Of a DNA stretch of 64,000 bases, positions 9,287-20,409 are shown piece by piece; within the stretch, counting starts at the first letter, position 1; every line of letters starts with the position of its first letter. The position numbers and the translations under genes are program-made. The notes beneath the pieces were generated by a model. That model saw nothing but the letters and a program-made list of their open reading frames with translations. It was not told the DNA's origin and did no database searches. Source of the DNA: Latrodectus hesperus (lineage: Eukaryota; Arthropoda; Arachnida; Araneae; Theridiidae); contig JAJQOW010000211.1 in NCBI GenBank assembly GCA_037975125.1, positions 62,001-126,000 of the forward strand. The letters run 5' to 3'.

Positions 9287-11883
9287 GTTCGAATTTTTTC
9301 TTATTCTCATATTTTTATTTTACAAGTAATACGTTGCACATTGATTTATAGTGTTACAGTAGGAGGAATTTTGTCCTTGGTAGAATATAGTTCTATTTGA
9401 CACACCTCAATCAATCTCTTACGAAGAGATTTTTCGAATTGGGTCATTTTTTGTCCCTTCCCATTTTTATAATAGCAAGAACATTTAAATATTTCTGAAG
9501 GATAGAATATCTGCAGCAAATGATCCTTTAAAATAAACATTTTACTTATTATTAGAAAATATTATTAATGTTTTGCTAATTTGGTTAACATTGATTTATG
9601 TGGCCACGCTGAATTGCACCAGTTTAAATTCTTATACAACTCTTTAATAAATGCTTCTCACAATTTTGAAGGTTTCTTCAGACAAAGGTCATGTTTCTCG
9701 TGTCCACGATATCAACATTATGACATCAGATTTAGGCAGAAAGCTGAACAACAGGTCGCGTGATGAGATCCACCCCTAATTTGACAGTTTTTCCTTCACC
9801 CTCACATCAGCAGAGGGACACTGGATCTTAAGAAACAGTTAAAAATAAAGGCTCTCACAGTACGATTGTTATTGGCAGGATCTAGTATCGAACCCAGTAT
9901 TTTTCAAACAGAAGAACACGCGATTTTCCTGTGCATACAGACTGCTGTGATCTAACAGAAAATATGAATGCGCCTTCTGACACCGCGAAGTCGACTGCAA
10001 AACGGCCAAAGGGCATCGTAAGGTATATTTGATATGCGTGGCCTCAATCTCCTTGCGGGAGCACATTTCTCTGCATGGCAGAAGGGAGGAATCCCTGACA
10101 ACTCAAGGGCACCCCCTTTGACAGACATGCACGCAGAAGGCTGGATGAAACATCCATTTCATGTTGTTAATCAGCAGTAGCTGGAATCGAATCCATGACC
10201 TTTTGCTCTGAAAAGCGATATCCTGTTACTGTGCTATGAGGAGCTTGACTCTGAAAACAATTTAACTAACTCGGGTTTCGTCAACTCAATGGCGTTCGGT
10301 TTCATCATATGGGAATCATGTTCGTTCTTACGCAGATAAGAAAAAAAATTTCACGAATATTTTTCTTTCCTGCAGCCCTTGAGATGGAATTAAAGTAAAC
10401 TTTCTCCTTAACGGTGACAGATTCCGTAATCCTTAATAATGGTAATGAATTATGTATCCTTATTTTTTTAAATGGAAAATTGCGTATAAAATATCATTTG
10501 CTATTTTCCATTCTCAGTTATGTTATGCATCGTGAGGATGTATCATGACGAACAGTTTCAGTTTCGACTATTTTGCTGAATGGACATCTGTATATACCTG
10601 AAATCGTAAGGAATCACCTGAAAGGAACAAAAATAAGCCAACAGTGACACGTGGATATTAAAATAAAAATTAAGTCTTCCTATTCTCAGTAGAAATAAAG
10701 GTTTTATCTTAACTCATATTAGTGGTTTCAGAAAGGGGGTGTTCAAAGGGTTTTGTCATGGTCCTGTGCTGCTCTTGGATGCATCGGATCGTTTTACATT
10801 ATGTTTAATGCAGTAATTTTCTGTTTGGCTTCAGCTGTTAATATTAGTCTATAGACAAGTTCGTTTTTCTAATACCTCTCCGAGTCTGGACTTCGAAACA
10901 TCGGATATTTTTCTCTAACTAGTTGCAGTTCATTCATAATCAGAAAAGTATTCATTCCTATCATGGATTTCCAACAAAAAAGGAGCTTTCATGATAATTT
11001 ATGAGTGTACTGTATAACACTCAAAAACTTCAAACTTTGAATGGTGAATGATTCAGATGATCACTGTTACGGTCAGAGAAAGGCGTCTATTGAGTTCGGA
11101 AAACAATAAAATCAGGAAATTTGGATATTGAGGCAGGTGTTACAATGAAATGTGTTTGAGTAGCCACCGGTCCTTCTATTGAAGTGGTCCGCGGTGTGAA
11201 GCAAAACTATTAACCAAGATGGGAGAATCTTCTCTCCACCTCCATTCAAGCCCTTGAATCGAAACGCTTCCTCTCAATTCTGAGAGAAAGGGGCCCCTCT
11301 CAACAGGTTTCCCCTCACCCCTGATAATTAAGAAACCGTAAGCTGACAAACCCTTAAATATTCCAAGGAAAATAATTCTCGAAAACACTTTACACAAGTG
11401 ATTGTAAAGGAGTCGAAATGAAAGTGCCAAAACAAAAAACGTGGATTCAAATTTTTAAAAGAAAATTAATTTTGATATTCATTATGTTAAATTAAAATGT
11501 TCCTCTTTTCATATTATTTAATTTCAGATTATATCGATCTTTCTAAAGTAATTATAAGTTCTGAGCATCACTGAAATGGTCAATGCAAGCAAAAAGAAAA
11601 AACATTTTGTTGACTGAATTCCAAATCCTATCGCAAAAAGTACTATGCTATACCCAATGCAATTAAAGAACAAATACATTAAATATTTCTTTCTACTAAT
11701 AAGATTGCATTAAATAATCACTCTGCTGATGCAGTTCAGTATGAAGACCGACTCAGTGTGTACCTCGTCTCTTGGCATCGGGTCCAGTCAGATGTCGAAA
11801 ACCTTTTCTTAACGAGTAAGACGCCTTTTCTTAACTGTCTCTCTCTCTCTCTCTCATTAGCTTTTTATGTTTAAGTAACATCA

Positions 11884-12108
11884 GGGCGCTCCGTGGCTGA
11901 GTGGTCTAAAGCATCACCGCTAATCGCTTGAGAGCGTAGGAGTGTGGGTTCGATTCCCACCGTGGCCCTGGGTGTTTTCTTCGTTATTTTTCTGTGGTTG
12001 TACATCTGTCACTGTGCTATTTGTCCCATTATCGACGAAGAATTACAAGCGTATCTCAAGAATCAAGCATACAAGTCTGAATATATGTAATGTCATAAAA
12101 TAAATAAA
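11884..12108 (+). mobile_element. SINE-D copy, full length, right arm
   Basis: 225 bp, with a head resembling a serine- or leucine-type tRNA (GGCTGAGTGG A box; GGGTTCGATTCC B box; long variable region) and a tail of ATAAAATAAATAAA. The 8-bp duplication TAACATCA flanks it at 11876-11883 and 12109-12116. The uninterrupted site is seen at about 25945-25955. The head does not fold into a clean cloverleaf, so it is a retroposon rather than a tRNA gene. Confidence 0.8.
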
Positions 12109-12514
12109 TAACATCAAAATAAAACGAAGCCTAATAAATAGAAAGAAAATAATTTGTGAAAAGTGCTTTAGCAAAATTAATTTAGAGTAATAGAAATTCA
12201 GACACAAAAGTGAATCACAATAGACAACAATGTTAAGGTAAATTTCCAAACATTCATTCAATTTTATGATGAATAAAATAAAAAAGTACTTATTTTTTAT
12301 CATAATTGATTGCATAATAGACTTAATCTCTACAAGGCAATAAATAAGGTGCCTAAATTCGCTGATAAACTTGAATCATAGCCAAATATATTTCAAAAAT
12401 GTAAAAACCCATGAAATTTTTACTGTTAATGATACAATTGAAAATAAGCTACGAATTACTTGTATATTAAAAACATTAGCAAGGGAAAAAATCACGTGAG
12501 AAAAGTAAAAGAAC

Positions 12515-12586
12515 TGCGTCGGCCGGGAGTCGAACCCGGGTCAACTGCTTGGAAGGCAGCTATGCTAACCGTTATACCACCGACGC
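12515..12586 (-). tRNA. tRNA-Gly (UCC)
   Basis: Identical to the reference copy. The upstream block lies at 12623-12638, with one change, 36 nt from the 5' end; the more distant block is at about 12949-12981. The 3' flank is the inverted copy of 3254-3600. The related gene at 26350 shares the 3' flank but not the 5' flank. Confidence 0.96.
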
Positions 12587-13400
12587 TACACTAGAAAACT
12601 TTCTTTTAGGAATAAAAGAAACTAAAAGTAGGTCATTCGTCTCAGAAAATTTCTTCCTCATTTTGAAGGACTAAGGAAAAGGGGTTCTTGTATACGAGCG
12701 TGTATTCTTATTTTTCTGATTACGCATAATATTTTGTTCAATCTACGACTTTTGAGGATGAGGAGTTGAAAATTTTTTCCTGAACTTCCCTAATTGCGCA
12801 GTCATTGCAGTGAAGTTACTTTGCCATTTACAAGGCGTTCCGAATCTTCACAGAATGGCTGCGTAGACTGAACAACTAAGAATCGATGAATGCGTTAAAT
12901 CTGTCCTTTATTGTTATTGAAAATACGCTTTAAAATTTGCAGATATTGTGATGACAAGGCTTCCAAAAACAACGTCCTAATGGTTAGTTTGCAAATTACA
13001 GCTTTAACAAATGCAATAAAATGAAGGTGTACTAAATTAGAATATGCACGTCAGAGTTGTAAACTAATCTTTGATATATTTGAACAACGAGTTGCGAATG
13101 AGGCAGGTTCATCTCTTCAAAAATATTTTTCGGGGTGGATGCTTGGATATCTTCAAGATTGCGTTTTTTACTTATAAATATGCTGTGTTATGTATAAAAT
13201 AATTTTTCATAAGCGTATAGGCGATAAAATGTGATTTTTCTCGAGTTATTTTCTTGTCCTGTTTCCTTCGTGGAAAAGGAAATATGTTAGTGCTACCAGA
13301 CAGCTGGAAATTGACACTATAGAATAGAAATCCGGGTTCAGTTTTGACTATTGTTTAGGGTAAAGTAGGTGTTTATTATCTAACATATTAATGCATTCAG

Positions 13401-13600
13401 GATCTCTCGCTGTCCGATGGCTGAGTTGTTATCGTTCCTGACTCCTGAGCTGTGAATCCAGAGTTTGAATGCCGGTTTTTGCGTGGATGTTACTTTCTTT
13501 GTGTTTCTCTGTCCCTTCTGAGTTGATGTAAGAATATGGCCCACCCTATGAACTGGTATGTGGAGGTATGACATGGGTAATGATACTCTACTCCGTGACT
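13401..13600 (+). mobile_element. Old SINE-A-like relic
   Basis: A degraded tRNA-like head (GATGGCTGAGTTG, then GAGTTTGAATGCCGG) is followed by body words shared with SINE-A: a TTTCTCTGTCCCTTC segment and CCACCCTATGAAC. No clear tail or target duplication is left. Absent from the left arm at the mirrored position. Confidence 0.45.
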
Positions 13601-14566
13601 TGGTTTACAGGTGCCCACTGTGTTACGATCAGAGGCTTTGTTTGGCTAGTTTTCAGCTTTATTGTGGCTGAGGGTTAGTCACCCAAGTTCCCACCGTTAT
13701 TTAAAAAAATTTAGAATCTTTCCGACAGCATTGGAAAACTCGAAGTAGTGGATGGTGGGGTATATTCCTGGTTTCAAGCTCCGGAGATGTGAATAAGGGT
13801 GCACTCATCGTGGAGGAAAGGCCTGTGTGGATGGCAACTGCATGGCGAATTTTCAAATGCCTTAAAACGGCTCCCAGCAGTGAGTGTCTTGTTCCTCAGT
13901 GGTCCACTCTTGATGTTCCCTTATGGCACAATGCAGATTCCATACATTTTTATGTTGCATAGTTTAACTCGCGTTGATTGAAACTAAAAGAAATTATGAA
14001 GTGTGTATAGAAGTCTATAGTGTTAATAGATCTTAAAGCTTCCAAGTCAGTTTGTTGGTTCCTCAACAAGGTTCACTTTTAAGGAGCAATTTGAACAGAA
14101 CTCAAATTTAAATATAATCTGAAAAGGAATTTAAGTTTTTATAAATAGATATATCAGAACTAACAAATGTTAAAGCAAATTTACATTTTTCTTTTTTTAT
14201 TATGAAAAATAAACATTCTTACCTTATTTAGCATTATAGTTTCTTAAAAATTATAAATTTTTATAGGTAATAATAATAGAAAAATCTTCACTTTTTCATG
14301 CGATTTAAAAGCAGAGAACATAATCTTTTTTCTGAATCAGTTAGAAGACTGAAATTCCAGGAAAACAGAAAGCACCGTCAAAGGTTTTACCTATATCAAA
14401 ATCACACTGAAAAAGGATCATGTGACAGGGTACTAAATACATTTAAACACTACAAAAAAAGATGTTTTTTACTGCTGATATTATATTTCATTTAGTACGA
14501 ATTGCTTGCAAATTAAAAAGCAATTAGTTTATATAAATAAAAGTACAGAAGAAAAAAATAACAATC

Positions 14567-14638
14567 TGCGTCGGCCGGGAGTCGAACCCGGGTCAACTGC
14601 TTGGAAGGCAGCTATGCTAACCGTTATACCACCGACGC
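14567..14638 (-). tRNA. tRNA-Gly (UCC)
   Basis: Identical to the reference copy. The upstream block lies at 14674-14689, 35 nt away. A 5 kb LINE starts at 14821, only 182 nt upstream of the gene, and separates it from the distal conserved block at about 20004. An A-run at 14552-14558 on the plus strand gives the minus-strand T-run terminator. Mirror partner of the variant gene at 1364, which is the mutated member of the pair. Confidence 0.96.
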
Positions 14639-15132
14639 TTCAACGAAATCTCTTTTTCAACACATGAATGGAATAGAAGTAGGTCATTCTCTGCAACAGC
14701 TTTTACACTAGCATCTCACTTCGAAAGAGAAACAAAGAAAGAACTGCAAATTTCAGAAGAAAAAACAATTAGTGAAGACGGAATTTCTTAAAATCCCTTC
14801 ACTATCTAAGAGTATATGCTCCTGGAACCAGGGGGTATGCGTACCCCTCTGGGGCTTGAGCTAGCCACCAGGCGCGTCGGCAGGTGGTGGATCGCCGAAA
14901 GTCCTGTAGAAATAACAGGATAGCCTCGAATATTGAATAAGAGGCCGCGAACCAGCTCCCGTAAACCCTGGTGTTATGCGTTCCGTGCCTAGGGCTAATT
15001 GGCACCGCGGTATTGGTGTCTTAACGGAGCCTCTAGTTGCCTGGCGAACTTCTAGAGTAATTTGCCTTGCCCAGTATCTCAGGCAATGCTGGGTGGACTG
15101 TCATATTACCTGAGATTATTTACTGTTATTAT

Positions 15133-16122
15133 ATGGCTGAAAAGACATTGAAAATAACAAACATTTCTGCTTTTGCAGGAGAAACTTCTGAGGCAGACCT
15201 TTCTGAAAAAGACAAGGTAACTCAGAGACAATCTAATGAAGGGGTAGCAATGAAACCTTCACAGGAGGTAGAAATGACCTCCAAACCATCTTCTTCTGGT
15301 GAGAGTCAGGAAGCTATCTCTAGCATGACTGACTCTCTGACCAGAATCAAGCTTAAAAAGAGAATATCTGGTGCACAGAAAAAGAGGCTGGTGAAGGAGC
15401 GCAAAATCGCTGAGGGGACTTGGGTTGAAAAACCCAAGGCAACCAAAGGTGAGAAGCGTCCTGCCAATCGGATGAACCAGGGCAAGGTTGGAAAGGCTGC
15501 CAAGAGAGAAGGACCTGAGGGATTTACTTACAGGGCGGCTCTCACGGCGATCAAGATGGCCGTGCTCTTAGAAGGTCATCCGGAAAAACGGTTAACAGAG
15601 AAACAGGCCTATGACCTGGAACTCTTGATAACCAGGAAAATAGGAAGGAATGAGGAGGGATTTGCCCCAACCTTCCTATCCTGTAAACTTGAAAACGGGG
15701 CTCTTATTATCAATTGTGCAGAACTGGAGAGCTCAAAGTGGCTGGAACAAAATGTCAATGATATAAGCCCTTGGCAAGAACATAAACTCTTGGTGGGTGA
15801 GGCAAGGAAACTTGTCAGAACCACTAAGATAATTGCAAAACTGCCAAAAATCTGTAATGAACTGGAACCTAAAGAGCTCCTGAGAAAAATCGAGGCTCAG
15901 AATGGTGGGGTCACTCCATTGGAGTGGAACATTCTTAACATTAAGAACGACCCATCTGGGCGGACCATCGTTCTTAGTGTGCCTGAATTAGATGCTGCCA
16001 CTCTTCGTGTAAGGGGATATAGGTTTTATATTGGCCTTCACCATGTGCAGGCTAAAGTACTTGATAAACCTGCTCCTGCTGATGGGGGTGAAGGTAGTTC
16101 AAGCCAACCTACACCACAGTAG
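15133..16122 (+). CDS. LINE ORF1 protein (nucleic-acid-binding, gag-like)
   Basis: 329 residues from the ATG at 15133; the frame is open 22 codons further up but without another ATG. Residues 1-75 are acidic and serine-rich, 75-140 are very rich in lysine and arginine (KKRISGAQKKR), suitable for RNA binding, and the C-terminal 180 residues form a compact domain resembling the DUF4780 region of LINE ORF1 proteins (EEGFAPTFLSCKLENG, SPWQEHKLLV, VLSVPELD). No CCHC knuckles are seen. In such elements ORF1 coats the element RNA in cytoplasmic particles. The stop at 16120-16122 overlaps the start of ORF2. In the deleted copy at 40349 the start codon is GTG. Confidence 0.8.
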   Translation: MAEKTLKITNISAFAGETSEADLSEKDKVTQRQSNEGVAMKPSQEVEMTSKPSSSGESQEAISSMTDSLTRIKLKKRISGAQKKRLVKERKIAEGTWVEKPKATKGEKRPANRMNQGKVGKAAKREGPEGFTYRAALTAIKMAVLLEGHPEKRLTEKQAYDLELLITRKIGRNEEGFAPTFLSCKLENGALIINCAELESSKWLEQNVNDISPWQEHKLLVGEARKLVRTTKIIAKLPKICNELEPKELLRKIEAQNGGVTPLEWNILNIKNDPSGRTIVLSVPELDAATLRVRGYRFYIGLHHVQAKVLDKPAPADGGEGSSSQPTPQ

Positions 16123-17131
16123 AAGTGGTACTACTAACCTCAGTAAGAAGTTTCTTGCTGGGGATATACACCTGGCCCTGATTCAAGAACCCTGGTTGGT
16201 TAGGGGAAGAATCAGTGGTCTCAAAGGAACTAAAGGTAAGCTTATCTATTGTACTAATGGTAACGCTAGAACTTGTATACTCTTACATAAAAACATTGAG
16301 GTTCTTCCCCTCTCTGAATTTATTCTTAGGGACCTGACAGCTGTGAAAGTCAGACTCAACATAGAGGGTAGGAACAGGGAAATTGTTTTTGGCTCTGGAT
16401 ACCTGCCCTATGAAGAGAAGGCTCCACCTGACCATTCTCTGCACAAGCTCATGAACTTTTGCAGTAATAACAACTTACAGGTAGTCCTAGGACTAGACTG
16501 TAATGCTCATCATGTTGTCTGGGGAAGTACGGACACAAATAAAAGAGGTGAGTACCTTTTGGAATTTATTCTAAACTACAGGTTAGATATTCTAAATGTT
16601 GGCAACAAACCAACTTTTATTACTTCCAATCGATCAGAAGTAATTGACATTACTATAGCGACAACGCTGATTAGTAAAAATATCAAATACTGGAAAGTAG
16701 ATGATCGACCTTCTGGTTCAGATCATCAAAACATCCATTTTGAAATTCACTCTAATGTGTGTCTGGATCGCATATTCAGAGACCCGGTTAGGACGGACTG
16801 GAAGAAATTCCAAGAAGAACTGACTGGGTTGATTGAGCTCGGTAACAGACCTATTAGAGACAACTACGATCTAGAAGTTACAGCAGATCTCCTACAGAGA
16901 AGTATTCTAGATTCTTATCATAACAATTGCCCCATTCGCACTAGAAGAGCTAAACTCCAATGCCCTTGGTGGAATGACTCTCTAGCTGCCGAAAGAGCAA
17001 ATGTTAGAAAACTTTTAACAAAGCTAAGAAAAATGGTGAATGGGAGAACTATAAAAGGGCCCTCACTAATTATAACAAACTTGTTAGAAAAAGCAAGATT
17101 AACTCCTGGAGAAAGTTCTGTGACGAGATAG
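16082..17131 (+). CDS. LINE ORF2, endonuclease part (before the frameshift)
   Basis: From the ATG at 16082, overlapping ORF1 by 41 nt in another frame, the protein opens MGVKVVQANLHHS, the usual first strand of the APE-like endonuclease. Then follow LIQEPW (catalytic E), GSGYLPYEE, LGLDCNAHHVVWG (D and N) and SDH near the end of the domain, all present. The domain nicks target DNA to prime reverse transcription. After about residue 312 the frame departs from the expected linker and ends at 17131. The plus-one neighbour frame carries the natural continuation from about 17020, so a single base was lost around 17018-17022. Confidence 0.82.
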   Translation: MGVKVVQANLHHSRSGTTNLSKKFLAGDIHLALIQEPWLVRGRISGLKGTKGKLIYCTNGNARTCILLHKNIEVLPLSEFILRDLTAVKVRLNIEGRNREIVFGSGYLPYEEKAPPDHSLHKLMNFCSNNNLQVVLGLDCNAHHVVWGSTDTNKRGEYLLEFILNYRLDILNVGNKPTFITSNRSEVIDITIATTLISKNIKYWKVDDRPSGSDHQNIHFEIHSNVCLDRIFRDPVRTDWKKFQEELTGLIELGNRPIRDNYDLEVTADLLQRSILDSYHNNCPIRTRRAKLQCPWWNDSLAAERANVRKLLTKLRKMVNGRTIKGPSLIITNLLEKARLTPGESSVTR

Positions 17132-19710
17132 ATTCTATTTCTGAAGGAGCTAGACTCCAGAAACTCCTTAAAAGGGATGAACCTATTTTGGTTGGTACCC
17201 TAAAAGACGAGGAGGGTAATTTTGCTGCTTCCGGAAAAGGGGTTATGGAAATTATGACCAGGACTCACTTCCCGGGAGCTAGAGATATTTATAGCAACGA
17301 AGGGGAACATTGCATTGGCTCTTTGCAAAGAGTCAATAGCAATCAATGGACCATTGCTAAAAATATCATAAACTACAACATTGTTAAATGGGCAATTTTC
17401 GCCTTTAAACCTCTAAAATGCCCTGGGCCTGATGGAGTTATGCCCATCATGATCCAGAAGGCAGAAAAGGTTGTCATACCAATGCTAACTAGAATGTATA
17501 GAACTAGTTTGGCCCTGGGATATATACCAAAGACATGGCAAAAGACTAGGATAGTCTTCATTCCAAAACCTGGCAAGGACACTTATGACCAGGCCAAGTC
17601 ATACAGACCAATCAGTCTTTCTTCATTCTTTCTTAAAATTATGGAGAAAATCATTGATCGGCATATTAGAGATTACTTGGGTAGAAATAGTCCCTTGCAT
17701 GCTCTTCAATTTGCCTATCAACCTGGTAAATCTACAGAGACTGCTCTACATCAGCTAGTTTCCAAGATTGAAGCCACTCTGGATCAAAAGGATATTGCCT
17801 TGGCAACTTTCCTCGACATCCAGGGTGCTTTTGATAATACTTCCCATCCATCCATCCTCAATGCACTTAGAGGGGCAGGGATTAATCAAACCCTGTGTAC
17901 TTGGATTGAGGCCTTAATTTCGGATAGATATATACAAATGAACATCTTCGGTGAATCATTTGAAAAAAAGACTACTAGAGGTTGTCCTCAAGGAGGTGTT
18001 CTGTCACCATTACTTTGGAACCTAGTTGTAAATAGCCTTATAAAACATCTAAATGATAAGGGTTATTATACGCAGGGATATGCTGATGACATTGTCATCC
18101 TTATCCTTGGTAAAGATTTTGACATAACTTGTCATCTCATGCAGGATGCTCTAAGTTATGTAGGTCAATGGTGCAAGGATAGGGACCTGATGGTTAATCC
18201 TCAGAAAACCTACCTCGTACCTTTTACACGCAAAAAGAAACGGAAAGGTTTTTTCATACCAAGACTTTTTGATGTTGAAATCAATGTGGCTTCAGAGGTG
18301 AAGTATCTGGGCATCTATTTAGACCAGAAACTCACCTGGAATAAGCACATTGATGATAGGATCAACCGAGCAAAGAAAAGCATTGTGATTTGCAGGCGAA
18401 TGCTTGGTAAGAACTGGGGTTTACATCCAAAACTGATGTTATGGATGTACACAGCTTTTGTCAGGCCCATTTTCACATATGCCTGTGTGATCTGGTGGCA
18501 TAAGGTGGAACAGAAGACTGTGATTGACAGATTGAGGAGTCTACAAAGACTAGCCTGTCTCTGCATCACAGGAGCAATCTCCACCACGCCAACCAGAGCA
18601 TTGGAGGTTGTGTTGGATCTGACTCCCTTGGACATCTTCATATGCAGCGTTGCAAGATTGAATGCATATAGAATGAAGCTGCAAAACCACTGGTATGACC
18701 AGCCTGTTGCCAAAGGGCACAAGGGCATCACCAGGAAATTTCAAGACCCTATTTTTCTGATGCCATCTGACATCATGGAAAAAACATACATGTTTGACAA
18801 GACATTTGATGTAGTTTTTCCAACTAGAGAGGAATGGGATAACAACATGTTTGGAACTAAAACAGGAGATCTAATCTGGTACACAGATGGATCACTGAAG
18901 AACAGCCTCTCAGGTCTGGGAGTTTGTGGCGTGTCACCAAGAATCAGCTTGTCTGTAAGCCTTGGGCGATACGCTTCGGTCTTCCAGGCAGAAGTTTTGG
19001 CCATTATCCACTGTCTGCGACTGAATATAAAGAAGGGCTACTACGATAAGCGGATTCTCATTTTCAGTGACAGTCAAGCCGCTTTAAAAGCGCTTAATTC
19101 CTTCGAAATCAAATCTAAAATGATTCTGGAGTGTAGAAACCTTCTTACAGAACTGGCAACTAGAAACAGGGTGATCCTTGTATGGGTGCCAGGGCATAAA
19201 GGTATCGAAGGCAATGAAAAGGCTGATGAGCTTGCTAAACAAGGATCGTCTTTTGTTCCCATTGGTCCAGAACCTTTTTGTGGGATCAATTTGAAGACCG
19301 CAAAAACCAATGTTCGCAGATGGGAAAAACGGAAGATGTATGAAGCTTGGCTCAAATCTCCTGGTCAAACCCACGCTAAAAGTATGATCTGTAGGTCATC
19401 AGCGAGGATTTCCTATGAAATTCTTAGATGCTCTAGGCAGAAGATACGTTTAATCGTAGGCTTCATAACTGGGCACTACTATTTCAGAAAACATCTCCAT
19501 AAAATGGGACTGTTTCAGCAAGATCCTATCTGCAGGAAATGTCATATGCAAGAGGAAACGGCCAAGCATATCATTTATGAATGCGAGGCTCTTGCCCTCC
19601 CTAGATTAACCTCTTTAGGCATCATCCATACTAGAGAGTTACACCTAGATTCCATTAAAGGGTTATCAGACTTTATTAATAAAGTGGGTGATCCGAGCAA
19701 ATGGAACTAA
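17023..19710 (+). CDS. LINE ORF2, reverse transcriptase and RNase H part (after the frameshift)
   Basis: The continuation of ORF2 runs without a stop to 19710. Positions of motifs: CPGPDGV at 17422; RPISLSS in the fingers; DIQGAFDN with the first catalytic D at 17815; GCPQGGVLSPLLW; YADD at 18079-18090; YLGIYLDQKLTWNKH. RNase H follows with YTDGS (D at 18886), the AEVLAI glutamate, FSDSQAAL and GHKGIEGNEKADELAKQG at about 19191. It ends with a C-X2-C-X8-H-X4-C knuckle starting at 19531. All catalytic residues are intact, so only the upstream frameshift breaks the protein. It copies element RNA at the nicked target. Confidence 0.88.
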   Translation, partial: AKKNGEWENYKRALTNYNKLVRKSKINSWRKFCDEIDSISEGARLQKLLKRDEPILVGTLKDEEGNFAASGKGVMEIMTRTHFPGARDIYSNEGEHCIGSLQRVNSNQWTIAKNIINYNIVKWAIFAFKPLKCPGPDGVMPIMIQKAEKVVIPMLTRMYRTSLALGYIPKTWQKTRIVFIPKPGKDTYDQAKSYRPISLSSFFLKIMEKIIDRHIRDYLGRNSPLHALQFAYQPGKSTETALHQLVSKIEATLDQKDIALATFLDIQGAFDNTSHPSILNALRGAGINQTLCTWIEALISDRYIQMNIFGESFEKKTTRGCPQGGVLSPLLWNLVVNSLIKHLNDKGYYTQGYADDIVILILGKDFDITCHLMQDALSYVGQWCKDRDLMVNPQKTYLVPFTRKKKRKGFFIPRLFDVEINVASEVKYLGIYLDQKLTWNKHIDDRINRAKKSIVICRRMLGKNWGLHPKLMLWMYTAFVRPIFTYACVIWWHKVEQKTVIDRLRSLQRLACLCITGAISTTPTRALEVVLDLTPLDIFICSVARLNAYRMKLQNHWYDQPVAKGHKGITRKFQDPIFLMPSDIMEKTYMFDKTFDVVFPTREEWDNNMFGTKTGDLIWYTDGSLKNSLSGLGVCGVSPRISLSVSLGRYASVFQAEVLAIIHCLRLNIKKGYYDKRILIFSDSQAALKALNSFEIKSKMILECRNLLTELATRNRVILVWVPGHKGIEGNEKADELAKQGSSFVPIGPEPFCGINLKTAKTNVRRWEKRKMYEAWLKSPGQTHAKSMICRSSARISYEILRCSRQKIRLIVGFITGHYYFRKHLHKMGLFQQDPICRKCHMQEETAKHIIYECEALALPRLTSLGIIHTRELHLDSIKGLSDFINKVGDPSKWN

Positions 19711-20409
19711 GAAACATTGGGTTTGGAGTTAACAGTACAAAATGCTGATAAAAGCAGAGGTGCTCAATGACATACAAACCCAACTCGAAGAAGAAGAAGA
19801 AGAAGAGTATATGCTAATATAAGAATAATCAATATTTATCATTAAACAAACGATTTCCCAATCATCAATTTTAACGTCCAGTTTTCCTGATCTTTCTATC
19901 TATTCACAAAACTTTCACTCGCAATAGTTGACCACTGGATAGTTAAAATTCTCTAACGAAAGATACTGTGTTTAATAAAATGACTTTAATAAAATGACAT
20001 TTTTTGTGATGACAAGGCGTCCTAAAACAACGTCTTAATATTTTAGGTGCATAATAGTATTCACGATTGATTCAAATTGCCTAGTTTCAAAAGTCATAAA
20101 TTCTTGTCAAGTCCAAGCCACAAGTTAAAAATGGGGTATGGATGACTTATTCTTCATTTCTGCATGCATGCCTTTGGAGGTGAGTGCTAAGCAGTTTTCC
20201 TTAATCAATGTAGAAACATCAATTTTAATAACGTGTTGAAAACAGTTGTTTATTGAATTCAACACGGAAATTTACAAACTTAAAAACGCATAAATGATTA
20301 AATAAAAGAGGAATATCTTTAGAAAAACCCATTCCATAAAATAATCCCACAGTTTTCTGCGATAAAATGTCATAGAAACATAACAAAATGGATTTTTATC
20401 GTAAGGATG

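Larger units (their letters stand above)
14808..19815 (+). mobile_element. Near-complete non-LTR retrotransposon (LINE) with target duplication
   Basis: The element (14821-19802) is flanked by a perfect 13-bp duplication AAGAGTATATGCT at 14808-14820 and 19803-19815. Order: about 310 bp of 5' UTR, ORF1, overlapping ORF2 with endonuclease, reverse transcriptase, RNase H and a terminal zinc knuckle, short 3' UTR, and a (GAA)n tail from 19787. An apurinic-like endonuclease together with RNase H and a microsatellite tail fits the I/R1/LOA group; I cannot place the clade exactly. The only clear lesion is one frameshift near 17020. Empty sites at about 1190 (inverted) and 30790 show insertion after the duplication of the locus. 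Confidence 0.92.
9215..19960 (-). repeat. Large inverted repeat, right arm (interrupted by a LINE)
   Basis: Counterpart of the left arm. It includes the LINE at 14821-19802, which is absent from the left arm and from the third copy near 30800, so the LINE came later than the duplication. Homology to the third copy continues past 19960 to about 20180, where the left arm is cut by a DNA transposon. The stretch 12590-13790 is clearly more diverged from both other copies and carries an old SINE relic at 13400-13600. Confidence 0.85.

Noticed and set aside
11884..11968. A tRNA-Ser or tRNA-Leu gene
   Set aside because: It has A- and B-box-like words and a long variable region, but the acceptor and anticodon stems do not pair well. 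The sequence is the head of a 225-bp unit with target duplications, so it is a SINE.
17000..17040. Programmed frameshift between endonuclease and reverse transcriptase
   Set aside because: Elements of this group make ORF2 as one frame, there is no slippery heptamer with a following structure at the site, and loss of one A in an A-rich stretch explains it simply.
18315..18731. Minus-strand open frames of 138 and 96 codons within the LINE
   Set aside because: They are shadows of ORF2, whose frame has the full set of reverse transcriptase and RNase H motifs.
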